Positions 9,901-17,822 of a stretch of DNA of 64,000 nt are shown in pieces. Location: NCBI GenBank assembly GCA_039820545.1, contig JBCBPW010000002.1, positions 144,582 to 208,581 on the forward strand, in the 5' to 3' direction. The translations under genes were made by a program, and so were the position numbers. The notes under the pieces are model-generated. The model was given only the letters and a program-made list of their open reading frames with translations, made no database searches and was not told the origin of the DNA. Source of the stretch: JALEFZ01 sp039820545 (GTDB lineage Bacteria > Bacteroidota > Bacteroidia > J057). Numbering within the stretch: position 1 is the stretch's first letter; each line of letters starts with the position of its first letter.

Positions 9901-10345
9901 CGGGATAGTTTCTGATGTGAAAAATCGCACCTGTCTCTGTACCAATGACACGTACAGGGCTGGACTGAGCAGCAGATGGAAGGTCGACTTGATCAAATAA
10001 AGAGACGAGCTGAATCTTGCCGTGGTCATCAGGGGCGAGGTACCCAAACTCTCCTACGCCGCCTACATAGACTGTCCCCAAGCTATCTTTGGCGATTGAG
10101 CCTACAGTGGATCTGTTAGGAAGTGCAATGAGTTCCCAATGGGTTCCATCGAACTCCAAAACCCCTCTAAAATTACCAAAATACATGACACCTCGAGCGT
10201 CCTGCACTGCATCATAGTTGGCAGAGCTCGCCTTATATACGCGTGGCGTATAATTGTAAAGTGGCGCCTTTCCCAAACTTTGGGCCTTTAGGGAAAAGCC
10301 CAATATCCATAGTGAAAGGAAAAGCCAAATTTTTCGTGTGCGCAT
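6923..10345 (-). CDS. Two-component-regulator-propeller sensor histidine kinase
   Basis: 1140 residues. A signal peptide ends near SLKAQS (residue ~24). Residues ~30-690 are extracytoplasmic beta-propeller repeats of the reg_prop type (e.g. SLWLCMSKGISRIDI and RIWIGSSEGLYCYN). A Y_Y_Y domain follows at ~700-765, with YEEEWSPWSEM and LPPGTYEFQVKSQNA. A single membrane helix lies near 780 (WAFIAYALILGLLVFGT). Next come a coiled coil, the HisKA dimerisation helix with the phosphoacceptor His near residue 873 in AGIAHEINNPINY, and a HATPase_c domain with N box (NQVFMNIISNGIQAI) and glycine boxes (DTGTGIPDKI, GTGLGLSI). It ends there, with no receiver and no AraC-type DNA-binding domain, so it is a classical kinase rather than a hybrid one. 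The cognate response regulator is not in the window. The ligand is unknown; related proteins often sense glycans. Confidence 0.94.
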   Translation of the reverse strand: MRTRKIWLFLSLWILGFSLKAQSLGKAPLYNYTPRVYKASSANYDAVQDARGVMYFGNFRGVLEFDGTHWELIALPNRSTVGSIAKDSLGTVYVGGVGEFGYLAPDDHGKIQLVSLFDQVDLPSAAQSSPVRVIGTETGAIFHIRNYPAIFVWDGSQLLSFALNPVLVKEAYKLFYLDRQLYYSSRSKGLLRWQNDTFSPPNNQPQMKGKFVLDWIPYDVNNYLVYEANTGFWLVEKSGEMRSKRFRTSLSKQILQDNFSKLLALSDGNIFVGTIKGGGYILDKLGEKIRHINKNSGLQDQLVINAFEDHFGSLWLCMSKGISRIDISSPFSQWDESDGLEGLIFSVNRHNDNLYASTPLGVYQMAEKGFEPVANIQTETWSLFEVTLPISNGNTRSALMAQTVQGLMEIRGKRAYKILPEGKNSFASAVEVSRLRPGLLYINDAQQDLYQLVYKAGKWVRKDFPSKLDGRYETLAEDTDGALWLIERYGQRRAYRVKYDEINNVTQIVLYGTTEGLSPVISIFRIQDQLIFFTEKGPMAFDRETKRFQKLNLPGFPEYGIISLVEGPNGSLCLGRESEGRRWFELLTYTDSAGYVRDSLSLSKLNNLEVWGKVYTESDGRIWIGSSEGLYCYNAGNSNIGQVMPSPLIRKVIVGEDSSLYMGTAPWYELQDSIAPNIPYAQNNLSISFSTPYYDNSLATRYSHRLVGYEEEWSPWSEMTQEDYTLLPPGTYEFQVKSQNASLRESLVTSYALVILPPWYRTTWAFIAYALILGLLVFGTIKLNTQRLYLKNEHLERLVYERTNEIWEQHKEIVKKTVALKRQKEEIATQHNLLEDKNKELEDALGKLQAAQTKLVESEKMASLGQLTAGIAHEINNPINYIKGNISPLKRDFTDIKRLFLRIQQLKEKSSPQEAIQQVEAFAEEIEAPYLFEEMELLLQGIEDGAVRTKEIVDGLKIFSRTGQESFKLVDIHQGLDSTLTLLNNKLKDRIRIEREYADIPHIECMPGKLNQVFMNIISNGIQAIEKRAEAEGRINQSEIGTVSIRTEATNNCLPGKRDCLKIILSDTGTGIPDKIKNKIFDPFFTTKDVGEGTGLGLSISFGIIEKHQGRIMVESKEGEGSTFTLILPFRQIGEMESVG

Positions 10346-10747
10346 AGATAGAATATACGGTTCTTTCTACTTTATGGCTAAGATCTATGTTAGCTTTTGA
10401 ATAAGTTCCTGTTTAAGAGAGGGTTGTGATTGTTTTTCGCAAGAAAGCCGCAAGTGTTTCCCCTAAAATATACACAATAAACGCACGGATGTAAAAATTA
10501 GGGGGTAGGTGTTGGCGTCTTTTGCCTTTCATTAGGTAAGTAAGAAAAGGAAGAGAAATACAAAAGGTAGCAGAATCAAAAGAAATAATCCTCTTGATAA
10601 GCAGGGAATTCCTATTTTTTAGGATAAATTAACCTTTGAAACCCTCGAAAAATGTGAACCTTCCTTATATTAGCAGCAATCATGTAATTCATAAATCTAT
10701 AAATAACTAGGGTTGTAAATTTTCGGTTAGTCCAATTCTTATAAATT
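10346..10747. other. Divergent intergenic region, no gene seen
   Basis: 402 bp between the divergent sensor kinase gene and the NTF2-like protein gene. It is AT-rich, especially the last 200 bp before the plus-strand gene. It should hold both promoters; I could not assign boxes with confidence. Confidence 0.5.
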
Positions 10748-11581
10748 ATGAAACTCATCTATCGCCTTTTCTCTTTCGTGATCTTGGTTGCTGCATTTGG
10801 GTTACAGCACACACAGGCACAGACTGAACAAGAAATTCAAGCAGAACTTCAACAAGCGCTGGATAACTTTGCAAAATCCTATCAGTCATTACCTGAAACA
10901 AAAAACAAAGAGGCCGTACTCTCATTCTTTTCAGAAAATGCCACCTCTAACATATTCGTTTTCAATATTACGGGTCGTTCGCGTGTGACACTACCTAGTG
11001 GATCTGTACGTGATTTTGCAGGATACTTGGAGCGTATTGTACGTTCTAGTAAGATCGAATTGACCTATGACATCCAAAAAGTCAAGTATACCTACCTAAG
11101 CCCCAAGATTGCGACGCTGGTATATGTCGTAAGCTATGAGACCAAAGAAGAGGATGGAATCTGGGTAAAGGGTAAAGAAACCGTGACTATGGCCTTAGAG
11201 AAGCGTGCCCAAGACTGGAAGGTCGTACACTACACGATCATGCAAGTAGAGGACGAAAAACTCAAAGGAACCTGTCTATGTGAGCTATTCTTATCTGAAG
11301 TGAGAGGAGGAGAAGTCGTAGCAAAAACGACGATCCCAAGCGGAAGAAATTACGAAACGAAGTTTGACAACTTCGAAATGCGCATGGTGGGTAAGGAGCA
11401 GCGAATCACTGTAGGAAGTAACCAGTTTGCACGCAAAGCCAATAATGAGCTGGTAGCTCTTGAAGCAGAGGGAGAAAAGAAGATCGGTATTGTCGAAAAT
11501 GATAAGGAAACAGTACTTGCCATTATCAAGGACTATCTTTACAAAGACAGTTGCGCACGCTTGAAGGCACGCACAAATTAA
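10748..11581 (+). CDS. Secreted protein with an NTF2/SnoaL-like domain
   Basis: 277 residues. A signal peptide ends near THTQAQ (residue ~25). Residues ~30-175 look like an NTF2/SnoaL-like alpha-beta barrel: a long N-terminal helix, then FFSENATSNIFVFNITGRS, the strand TYLSPKIATLVYVVSYETK and the terminal pair VTMALEKRAQDWKVVHYTIMQ, typical of SnoaL-like and DUF4440 proteins. The last 100 residues, after KGTCLCELF, are a separate beta-rich segment I do not recognise. No sorting domain or lipobox is present, so a periplasmic location is likely. Such folds bind small molecules or act as accessory domains; nothing shows a catalytic site. It is followed by a strong terminator and so appears to be a single-gene unit. 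Confidence 0.75.
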   Translation: MKLIYRLFSFVILVAAFGLQHTQAQTEQEIQAELQQALDNFAKSYQSLPETKNKEAVLSFFSENATSNIFVFNITGRSRVTLPSGSVRDFAGYLERIVRSSKIELTYDIQKVKYTYLSPKIATLVYVVSYETKEEDGIWVKGKETVTMALEKRAQDWKVVHYTIMQVEDEKLKGTCLCELFLSEVRGGEVVAKTTIPSGRNYETKFDNFEMRMVGKEQRITVGSNQFARKANNELVALEAEGEKKIGIVENDKETVLAIIKDYLYKDSCARLKARTN

Positions 11582-11603
11582 TCTTCGTTTCTCGATTAGA
11601 TAT

Positions 11604-11634
11604 AGCCGAAAAGCAGCTGCTTTTCGGCTTTTTT
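11604..11634 (+). terminator. Intrinsic terminator after the NTF2-like protein gene
   Basis: A self-complementary 26-base hairpin core (13-bp arms, AGCCGAAAAGCAG and its complement) is directly followed by a T-run, 23 bp after the stop codon. Confidence 0.88.
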
Positions 11635-11853
11635 CATGTCAAGGGATGACTTTTTACCATACTTTCAATCTAAAGGCCAATTGATGAAGAATTTTCTCCG
11701 TTCAAAAGAATCTTTTTCATTAAATATTTTTAGTTTCATATCAAATTTATTGAATCTATTTCTTAACCAAAAAACTGGGGCAAAAAGCCTAATCTTAATC
11801 ACAAAAGGCCTGTTTCCCTGCTTCTATTGAACACACCCAAATAATTACCCATC

Positions 11854-12738
11854 ATGCCAGATACTACAAAAGTAGTTGTAGACACTACACAACAAGCTGC
11901 CGAGGCCTCTCAGTCCATGGACCTCACGGCGGTTTATGACAAAGTACTCAATCTAGCGACCGAGTATGTCCCCAAGGTGGCCCTCGCAATCTTGGTACTT
12001 ATCATCGGAGGAAATATCATCCGTCGCGTGGTCAATCTCGCCAAAAAGGGACTCGAAAGTCGTCAGATGGAGCCAGCACTTCAAACCTTTTTAGGGGATT
12101 TGATCAATGTGGTGTTGCGCATTGTGCTTTTCATCGCTGTAGCAGATATGGTAGGGATTGAGACTACCTCGATTTTGGCACTCTTTGGAGCAGCAGGTCT
12201 AGCAGTAGGATTGGCCTTGCAAGGATCGCTTTCCAACTTTGCAGGTGGAGTCATGATCTTGTTGTTCAAGCCCTTCCGCGTCGGAGACTTGATCGAAGCA
12301 CAAGGACACTTCGGAAAAGTACTGGCGATCAATATCTTCATCACGACACTAGAATCTCCTGATAGCAAGACCATCATCATTCCTAACGGTCCGCTAGCCA
12401 ATGGAGACATCACCAATTATTCTACTATTGGACACCTTCGCGTGGATCTTGTGACGGGGATCGGTTACGGTGAAAATATCGAGAAAGCCAAAGCTGCGAT
12501 CATGAAAGTCATGGAAGAGCATCCCAATGTATTGGAGACACCTGCACCCTCTGTCAACGTGGAGACGCTAGCAGATAGCTCTGTGAATCTTGCGGTGCGT
12601 CCCTATGCTACACCCGCAGATTATTGGACGGTGTATTTTGACATTACAGAGCAGATGAAGATCGCATTGGATGAGGCAGGAGTGGAGATTCCTTTCCCAC
12701 AGCAGGTGGTACACCATGTGAATGCGCCGACAAGCTAA
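11854..12738 (+). CDS. Small-conductance mechanosensitive channel (MscS family)
   Basis: 294 residues, near the 286 of E. coli MscS. After a ~30-residue Thr/Gln-rich N-terminus come TM1 (PKVALAILVLIIGGNIIRRV), TM2 (LINVVLRIVLFIAVADM) and the pore-lining TM3 with its Gly/Ala zipper (LFGAAGLAVGLALQGSLSNF). The conserved beta-domain start PFRVGDLIEA follows, then the alpha-beta C-terminal vestibule (IPNGPLANGDITNYS). It releases solutes from the cytoplasm on hypo-osmotic shock. All core elements are present and no extra domains are seen. The gene stands alone, convergent with the FMN glutamate-synthase-like gene and closed by a terminator at 12766-12802. Several MscS paralogues per genome are usual, so no specific symbol is given. 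Confidence 0.95.
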   Translation: MPDTTKVVVDTTQQAAEASQSMDLTAVYDKVLNLATEYVPKVALAILVLIIGGNIIRRVVNLAKKGLESRQMEPALQTFLGDLINVVLRIVLFIAVADMVGIETTSILALFGAAGLAVGLALQGSLSNFAGGVMILLFKPFRVGDLIEAQGHFGKVLAINIFITTLESPDSKTIIIPNGPLANGDITNYSTIGHLRVDLVTGIGYGENIEKAKAAIMKVMEEHPNVLETPAPSVNVETLADSSVNLAVRPYATPADYWTVYFDITEQMKIALDEAGVEIPFPQQVVHHVNAPTS

Positions 12739-12765
12739 GCTCAAAATATAAGATTACATATACAT

Positions 12766-12802
12766 CTGTCCCAGTACGAATGTGCTGGGACAGTTTCTTT
12801 TT
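12766..12802 (+). terminator. Intrinsic terminator after the MscS gene
   Basis: A 9-bp stem (CTGTCCCAG / CTGGGACAG) with a 10-base loop is followed by TTTCTTTTT. The T-tract exists only on the plus strand, so it serves the channel gene. Confidence 0.85.
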
Positions 12803-12857
12803 AGGTAAAGGGATCAAAAGAAACATGGTAGGAGAATCTGATTCTACCGTTTGGCAT

Positions 12858-14435
12858 TTAGTCGTATGCTTGAAGCGTTCGCTCTGCAAACTTTCCGCCC
12901 ATGTGGGGACAGGCGTGAAGATGTGCCATATGCTGAAAATCTACATCTGATTTCTCGTAGCCAAAAGTCTCGTTCAGTGATTTGGTATAGTGATTATCTC
13001 CCATCCCCATATCGACATCCTTCATCGTAAACTGGCAGGGATGCTCATATCCGCAGGCATGCGTAATGGCCAGGATCTCTTTACGAAGCGTTTTGGCGTA
13101 CTGCGCGTAGCGTTCCGCTTTGAGCGGAGGATGAATGCCTGCTTGTAGCCACTTACTTTGGGTTGCTACCCCTGCAGGGCAACGATTGGTATGACATATC
13201 TGAGCCTGTATGCAGCCTATAGACATCATGGCTTCACGGGCGACATTGACCACGTCTACGCCCATCGCAAAAGCGGTAATAGCCGTAGAGGGAAATCCGA
13301 GCTTGCCAGAACCGATGAAAGTGATACGATTTTCTAGCCCTCTTTTTTGAAACAGTTGATAGATCGAAGGGAAGGCATACATGAAGGGAAGAGAGACATG
13401 ATTGGCGAAGGAAGGGGGAGCTGCTCCTGTACCACCTTCTCCACCATCAATGGTCATAAAGTCTGGTCCTTTTCCTGTTTCCTGCATCAGTTTGGCCAAT
13501 TCTTCCCATAGCTCTAGTCTTCCGACAGCAGATTTGATGCCTACAGGCAGTCCCGTCTCCTCTGCGATGGCCTCTACAAAGTCTACCAACTCAGGAACGG
13601 TGGAAAAAGCCGTATGTGCCGAAGGAGAGAGCACATCCTTTCCCATAGGTACCCCTCGAATCTCTGCGATTTCAGGTGTGATTTTCTTTCCTGGTAGCAC
13701 CCCTCCCTTTCCAGGCTTGGCGCCTTGGCTGAGCTTTACTTCGATCGCGCGAATATAGGGATGCTGGGTCACGAGCTGCTTCATTTTTTCCATAGAAAAA
13801 TTTCCGTTCTCATCTCGTACACCAAAATATCCCGTTCCAAAGTGAAAGACGATATCCGCACCATGCTGGTGATAGGAAGAGAGTCCCCCCTCCCCTGTAT
13901 TGTGATAACAATCGGCTTTTTGAGCCCCTTGGTTGAGAGAGCTGATGGCGGCAGCAGAAAGTGAGCCATAGCTCATCGCAGAGATATTGATGATAGAGGC
14001 TGGGCGATAGGGTCGACGGCGGTGGGCACCGATGAGCTTGGCCGAAGGGACAAAGTCAGGAGCATGCTGATTGGGATGTCCTGCTGGGATCTGATAGGGT
14101 AGCAGCGCAGGGTGGATAAAGGTATATCCTGGAGCATGAATGTCTTGGTCGGTACCAAATCCCTGGTAGTTGTTTTCTTTTTTGGCAGAAGCATACACCC
14201 AACTGCGCTGGCTCCGATTGAAAGGCAACTCCTCTCGGTTATTGGCTACGATATATTGTCTCAATTCAGGTCCGATGCTTTCGAGCATGTAGCGAAGATG
14301 ACCAACAATCGGGAAGTTGTGTTGGATGGTATGTTTTTTCTGGATGAAAATATCTCTAACCGCGATGAGGAGAAGAATACCGATGATCCATGTCCACCAG
14401 GGGACCTGACCTAAAGTTGCTTGAAGGAATTCCAT
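12858..14435 (-). CDS. FMN-binding glutamate synthase family protein, membrane-anchored
   Basis: 525 residues. An N-terminal membrane helix (WWTWIIGILLLIAVRDIFI, residues ~13-31) precedes a full glutamate synthase FMN/alpha-type domain. Diagnostic stretches are MSYGSLSAAAISSLNQGA, the FMN region TIDGGEGGTGAAP, and the 3Fe-4S cysteines in CIQAQICHTNRCPAGVATQ (C-x5-C-x4-C). The N-terminal glutamine amidotransferase domain and the C-terminal GXGXG domain of large-subunit GltB are absent, so it cannot make ammonia from glutamine by itself; archaeal-type stand-alone GltS domains are related. The likely reaction is ammonia- or partner-dependent oxidoreduction of 2-oxoglutarate/glutamate, but the physiological substrate is not established. 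It is the last gene of a minus-strand run with the J-domain and amidase genes. Confidence 0.9.
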   Translation of the reverse strand: MEFLQATLGQVPWWTWIIGILLLIAVRDIFIQKKHTIQHNFPIVGHLRYMLESIGPELRQYIVANNREELPFNRSQRSWVYASAKKENNYQGFGTDQDIHAPGYTFIHPALLPYQIPAGHPNQHAPDFVPSAKLIGAHRRRPYRPASIINISAMSYGSLSAAAISSLNQGAQKADCYHNTGEGGLSSYHQHGADIVFHFGTGYFGVRDENGNFSMEKMKQLVTQHPYIRAIEVKLSQGAKPGKGGVLPGKKITPEIAEIRGVPMGKDVLSPSAHTAFSTVPELVDFVEAIAEETGLPVGIKSAVGRLELWEELAKLMQETGKGPDFMTIDGGEGGTGAAPPSFANHVSLPFMYAFPSIYQLFQKRGLENRITFIGSGKLGFPSTAITAFAMGVDVVNVAREAMMSIGCIQAQICHTNRCPAGVATQSKWLQAGIHPPLKAERYAQYAKTLRKEILAITHACGYEHPCQFTMKDVDMGMGDNHYTKSLNETFGYEKSDVDFQHMAHLHACPHMGGKFAERTLQAYD

Positions 14436-14614
14436 TGGGATGCGTCGTAGTTCTTAAATCGTATGCAAATATGATTATATGAATCTACAAAAGATTTGCG
14501 GGGAGGAAAAGTATAAGACGCTGTTTGGGAAAATGAAAATCTGACTGCAAAGTAGAGATGTTAGCAGGTAGAAGGTGCAAGTATGGTCAAATCAGAAAGG
14601 GTGAAAAGATGGAT

Positions 14615-15502
14615 TTAGGAAAGTGCCAAGATCATCAGGGACAAAATGGTAAACAATACGCTCATCAGGGCAATCTGAAACTGGAACATAGGTTTTTCCC
14701 TTGTCCAGAAAGTCCCGACAATGGATGCCAGCCAAGCGAGGATAGGAATAAAAATGAAGATATTTAGGATACCAATAGAGGGCGGTACGCGCAAGACACG
14801 GATCATGCCTTTGAATGGATGATCGCGATCCTGGTATACATCTAGGAGTTTGGTTCCCATCAAAGGAGAAGGTTCCCACTTCTCGACATAGGTATGAATA
14901 CCCAAAAGAGGCGTCTTCTGGAGTGCAATAAGGTCTCCTTTTTGAAATTGAGTCCCTATTTCTTCGCTGAGTCTGAATTGATTGTGATTAGTCGATATGC
15001 GATACACAATGGATCCATTGGAATCGGCAAATCGTTTCACCTCCTGTATGCGATCTAGTCCATCTGCACTTGATAGGAGTCCATCGACGAATAAGATACT
15101 GGTAAGGAGCAAGCCGATCATACAAATCGCTTTAGAGAGGATTCTGTATTTGGCAAATTCTTGAAACTTCTCCTCTTCTTGCGCTGCTTTATTGCGTTTA
15201 TAGGCCCTACGTCGTTCTGCGTCCTGTGTAGCTGCTTGTTGGGCTGGGGTAGGTTGAGCAGGTGGAGGGGGCTTGTACGTATGGGCCGTCCCATAATTGA
15301 TGAGTAGGTCATACCGCCATCGTTTGTCGGGATCTATGAGGACCTCATATGCTTGGCTGATACTGACAAATTGTTGTTTGGCATCGGGATCGCTGTTACT
15401 ATCGGGATGATACAATTTGGCTAGTCGGCGATAAGCCTGCTTGATTTCAGCCGCTTCCGCTTGGGTATCTACATTGAGTATTTGATAGTAATTTCTATAC
15501 AT
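14615..15502 (-). CDS. Membrane-anchored J-domain (DnaJ-like) protein
   Basis: 295 residues. Residues ~4-67 are a J-domain: YYQILNVDTQAEAAEIKQAYR, with the essential HPD at residues 32-34 and the helix IV region AYEVLIDPDKRWRYD. A Pro/Ala/Gln-rich linker follows, then three probable membrane helices: near residue 123 (ILSKAICMIGLLLTSILFV), near 240 (IGILNIFIFIPILAWLASIV) and at the C-terminus (LMSVLFTILSLMILAL). The ~110 residues between the first two helices are probably on one side of the membrane. The zinc-finger and substrate-binding domains of DnaJ are absent. The J-domain should stimulate a DnaK ATPase at the membrane; the client is unknown. The gene lies 133 bp after the amidase gene. 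Confidence 0.88.
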   Translation of the reverse strand: MYRNYYQILNVDTQAEAAEIKQAYRRLAKLYHPDSNSDPDAKQQFVSISQAYEVLIDPDKRWRYDLLINYGTAHTYKPPPPAQPTPAQQAATQDAERRRAYKRNKAAQEEEKFQEFAKYRILSKAICMIGLLLTSILFVDGLLSSADGLDRIQEVKRFADSNGSIVYRISTNHNQFRLSEEIGTQFQKGDLIALQKTPLLGIHTYVEKWEPSPLMGTKLLDVYQDRDHPFKGMIRVLRVPPSIGILNIFIFIPILAWLASIVGTFWTREKPMFQFQIALMSVLFTILSLMILALS

Positions 15503-15635
15503 CCACCGTACCTACATGGGACACGTCTGCTAATATACGAGATTGTAAGCGTCGTCGCTCATGATAAGGAGGAATTGTTTACTTTGATGTTTGGCCGTAG
15601 GTGAATCTTTCCTCAACGGGTGTATAACCTTTGTC

Positions 15636-17099
15636 TCAATTCTGAATAATAATCTTCTGGTTATGAGCCATTTGATCAATGATGAATTGTGCGACATAGA
15701 TTCCGCTAGGAATAGAGGACAACGTAATGTCTTCTTCACGTGTGCCTGCGCCTGCTTGCCAGCTTCGTGTCCAGACAATTTTGCCTTGCATATCCCTTAT
15801 GACTAGCCGATTCATACTGGGGATGGCCTGCCTGTAGGCGATAGTAATATTTCCGTTGGAAGGATTGGGATACAGTCTGAAGTCCGATGAGGAAAGGACC
15901 TCCTCTATACTCGTAGGCGGACTGATAGATTCGCAGGTTGTATCAGCTGCAACAGCCTGACGGATCTGGGGCAGCTCGCCGTGTAGCAACGCACCAGGAC
16001 AAAGAGTAGAACATCCGTCTTTATGACCTGAAATAGTAGGAATAGATTGACCGAGAGAGGGAAGATTAATCGTAGCTTGTGGGTCGTTTTGTGAGTCACA
16101 AAATTTCCATGCAAGCAGATCTTTCAAGCTGGTGAGTGCCGCTTCGGTCGGAGATGTATTTTCATAGGTCCCCAGAAGACAAACTCCCATTGTACCTGTA
16201 TTGCTTCCACAAAAGTGTGCCCCTACTACGTTATTTCCTCCTCCTCGTCCTTCATAGATGATGCCATTGGGGTCGATGAGCCAGTTGTAGCCGATGTCAT
16301 CCCATCCTCGACCTCCTGACCCTACGCCTGCCGTATGAAAGTTCCATATAGAAAGGACGACAGCTCCCCAGTCATTGCTCGTATTGGAACCAGCTGAGTG
16401 GTGGATTATGCTATGGGTGACTGGTGCATAGGCAGGTTGTGATCCGCTGTAATCTTGTCCGTCGGGATTTCCCCAACTGGTACGTTTCACGTAATTGGGG
16501 ATCATACAGCTACAGACAGAATCTAGCTCTTGCTCCGCTATTGAATTGGTATCTTGCAGTGTGACCCCACTAGGAGATATGCTACCAGGCTGAAAAAAAT
16601 CTAGTCGTAGATTTTTTAAGAAGAAAACTGACTTTCCTGCTGTACCTGTTGGATCGTAGAGAATTTCAAAACGAACGAATTGTACGTCTCGCGAAAGATA
16701 GACTAGGTTGCTGACGAAAGTATCTTGCCCAACTTCTAGATGATCAAACTCAGGAAAGGCTTCGAATGCACTCCATGAATTGCCATCGGTAGACGTGCTG
16801 TACTTGAGTAGGATTTTGAGAGGATCGCGTTGTTCAAAAGTCACATAAGCATTCATTGTGACAAAAGGACCTGCCGTACTTACAGGCACTTGCAAACCAC
16901 CTGTAGAAAAAATCGCAGGCGACTCTGGCGAGAAAGGGGTAAGTCCCTTGGGTGTCTGAATAAAGTTCGTATTATCCATGACGGGAGGGAGTGCCTCACT
17001 AAAGTCGTAGGAAAGCGTATCATACTTACTTTCAGCTTGCAACAGGGTCATGCCGCCTACCCAACAAATAATCAGAGCCAAACAACGTGTCACATTCAT
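15636..17099 (-). CDS. Secreted N-acetylmuramoyl-L-alanine amidase (PGRP type), T9SS type A
   Basis: 487 residues. A signal peptide ends near TLLQAES (residue ~23). Residues ~30-185 form a beta-sandwich, probably a substrate-binding module. The PGRP/amidase_2 domain spans ~200-395: THSIIHHSAG (zinc-ligand His near 231), GWDDIGYNWLID, GAHFCGSNTGTMGVCLLG, and GHKDGCSTLCPG near 360, which carries the second His and the Cys ligand. A type A sorting domain starts at FRLYPNPSNGNI (~408) and ends at MAHNQKIIIQN. It should cleave the amide between muramic acid and the stem peptide. Because it is exported by T9SS, its target may be the peptidoglycan of other bacteria rather than its own wall; that is inference. 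Confidence 0.92.
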   Translation of the reverse strand: MNVTRCLALIICWVGGMTLLQAESKYDTLSYDFSEALPPVMDNTNFIQTPKGLTPFSPESPAIFSTGGLQVPVSTAGPFVTMNAYVTFEQRDPLKILLKYSTSTDGNSWSAFEAFPEFDHLEVGQDTFVSNLVYLSRDVQFVRFEILYDPTGTAGKSVFFLKNLRLDFFQPGSISPSGVTLQDTNSIAEQELDSVCSCMIPNYVKRTSWGNPDGQDYSGSQPAYAPVTHSIIHHSAGSNTSNDWGAVVLSIWNFHTAGVGSGGRGWDDIGYNWLIDPNGIIYEGRGGGNNVVGAHFCGSNTGTMGVCLLGTYENTSPTEAALTSLKDLLAWKFCDSQNDPQATINLPSLGQSIPTISGHKDGCSTLCPGALLHGELPQIRQAVAADTTCESISPPTSIEEVLSSSDFRLYPNPSNGNITIAYRQAIPSMNRLVIRDMQGKIVWTRSWQAGAGTREEDITLSSIPSGIYVAQFIIDQMAHNQKIIIQN

Positions 17100-17822
17100 A
17101 ATCTCGACTTATTCCTCTGAAAAATACAGATCCTGTTCGGAATGAATCCTCCTCTTTTTGAGGGTTTTTTGTACAAACCTTGTTAAATGATAAGAAAGCG
17201 ATAGTAGTATGTAATTATTCCCTTTATGCAGACGAGCTGACCCACAATAAGTCTTCATTTGTAAATATTCAATGTAGCTTAATCCTAGCCGTGGGAATGA
17301 ATAAAAATGAGCATTCCTAGCTAAAGACAGTTGAATATTGTGATCAGATGCAGTGCCTTCTACTAATATGTAAACGTTAATTCTCCAAAATATGCTTATT
17401 TATTGCGAATAATGTAAACGTAACATATGCAAGATTATCCTATAAGTAGTCTCCATATGTTTGATTTTTAGGGAATTAGCGTATTCAATTTTTTTATTCA
17501 AAAATGTAAAATACTTATTTGTAGTGAGGGAGTGTTAGCCTGTTTCCTGTAAATAGCCCTTAAGTTGCCTTTTTCATGTCCCTTTCACCATCCTATTTGT
17601 AATCTCTTTTTCTCCTCTCTTTTAAATAATTTTCTCCTACCGAAACTTTTTATTTACATAGTCGAATAACAGCTAAGTTGCTCACCCCTCCCATTTCCAG
17701 AGATAAAAGACTCTGGGAGATTTCACCAATGAAGGAATTTCGTGTAATTTGCCCTTGCTAATCCAATAAGTGATCAGCAGAGGCTTTCTCTTACTTCAAC
17801 AAGCTTTTCAGATTGCACTCAC
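17100..17822. other. Long divergent intergenic region upstream of leuS
   Basis: 723 bp between the divergent amidase and leuS genes. It is AT-rich, with no open frame of protein-like composition on either strand and no tRNA. A pair of GTAAACGTWA elements (17370-17424) is the only structured signal I found. It should contain both promoters and possibly a long leuS leader. Confidence 0.5.
17370..17424. promoter_or_regulatory. Paired GTAAACGT(T)AA operator-like elements
   Basis: GTAAACGTTAA at 17370-17380 and GTAAACGTAAC at 17414-17424 are spaced 44 bp apart, about four helical turns. Each centres on the palindrome ACGT, as in LacI-family or other dimer-bound operators. The call rests on pattern alone, and the bound regulator is unknown. 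Confidence 0.25.

Noticed and set aside
11636..11830. 64-residue plus-strand frame between the NTF2-like and MscS genes
   Set aside because: Begins inside or next to a terminator, low-complexity composition, no recognisable motif.
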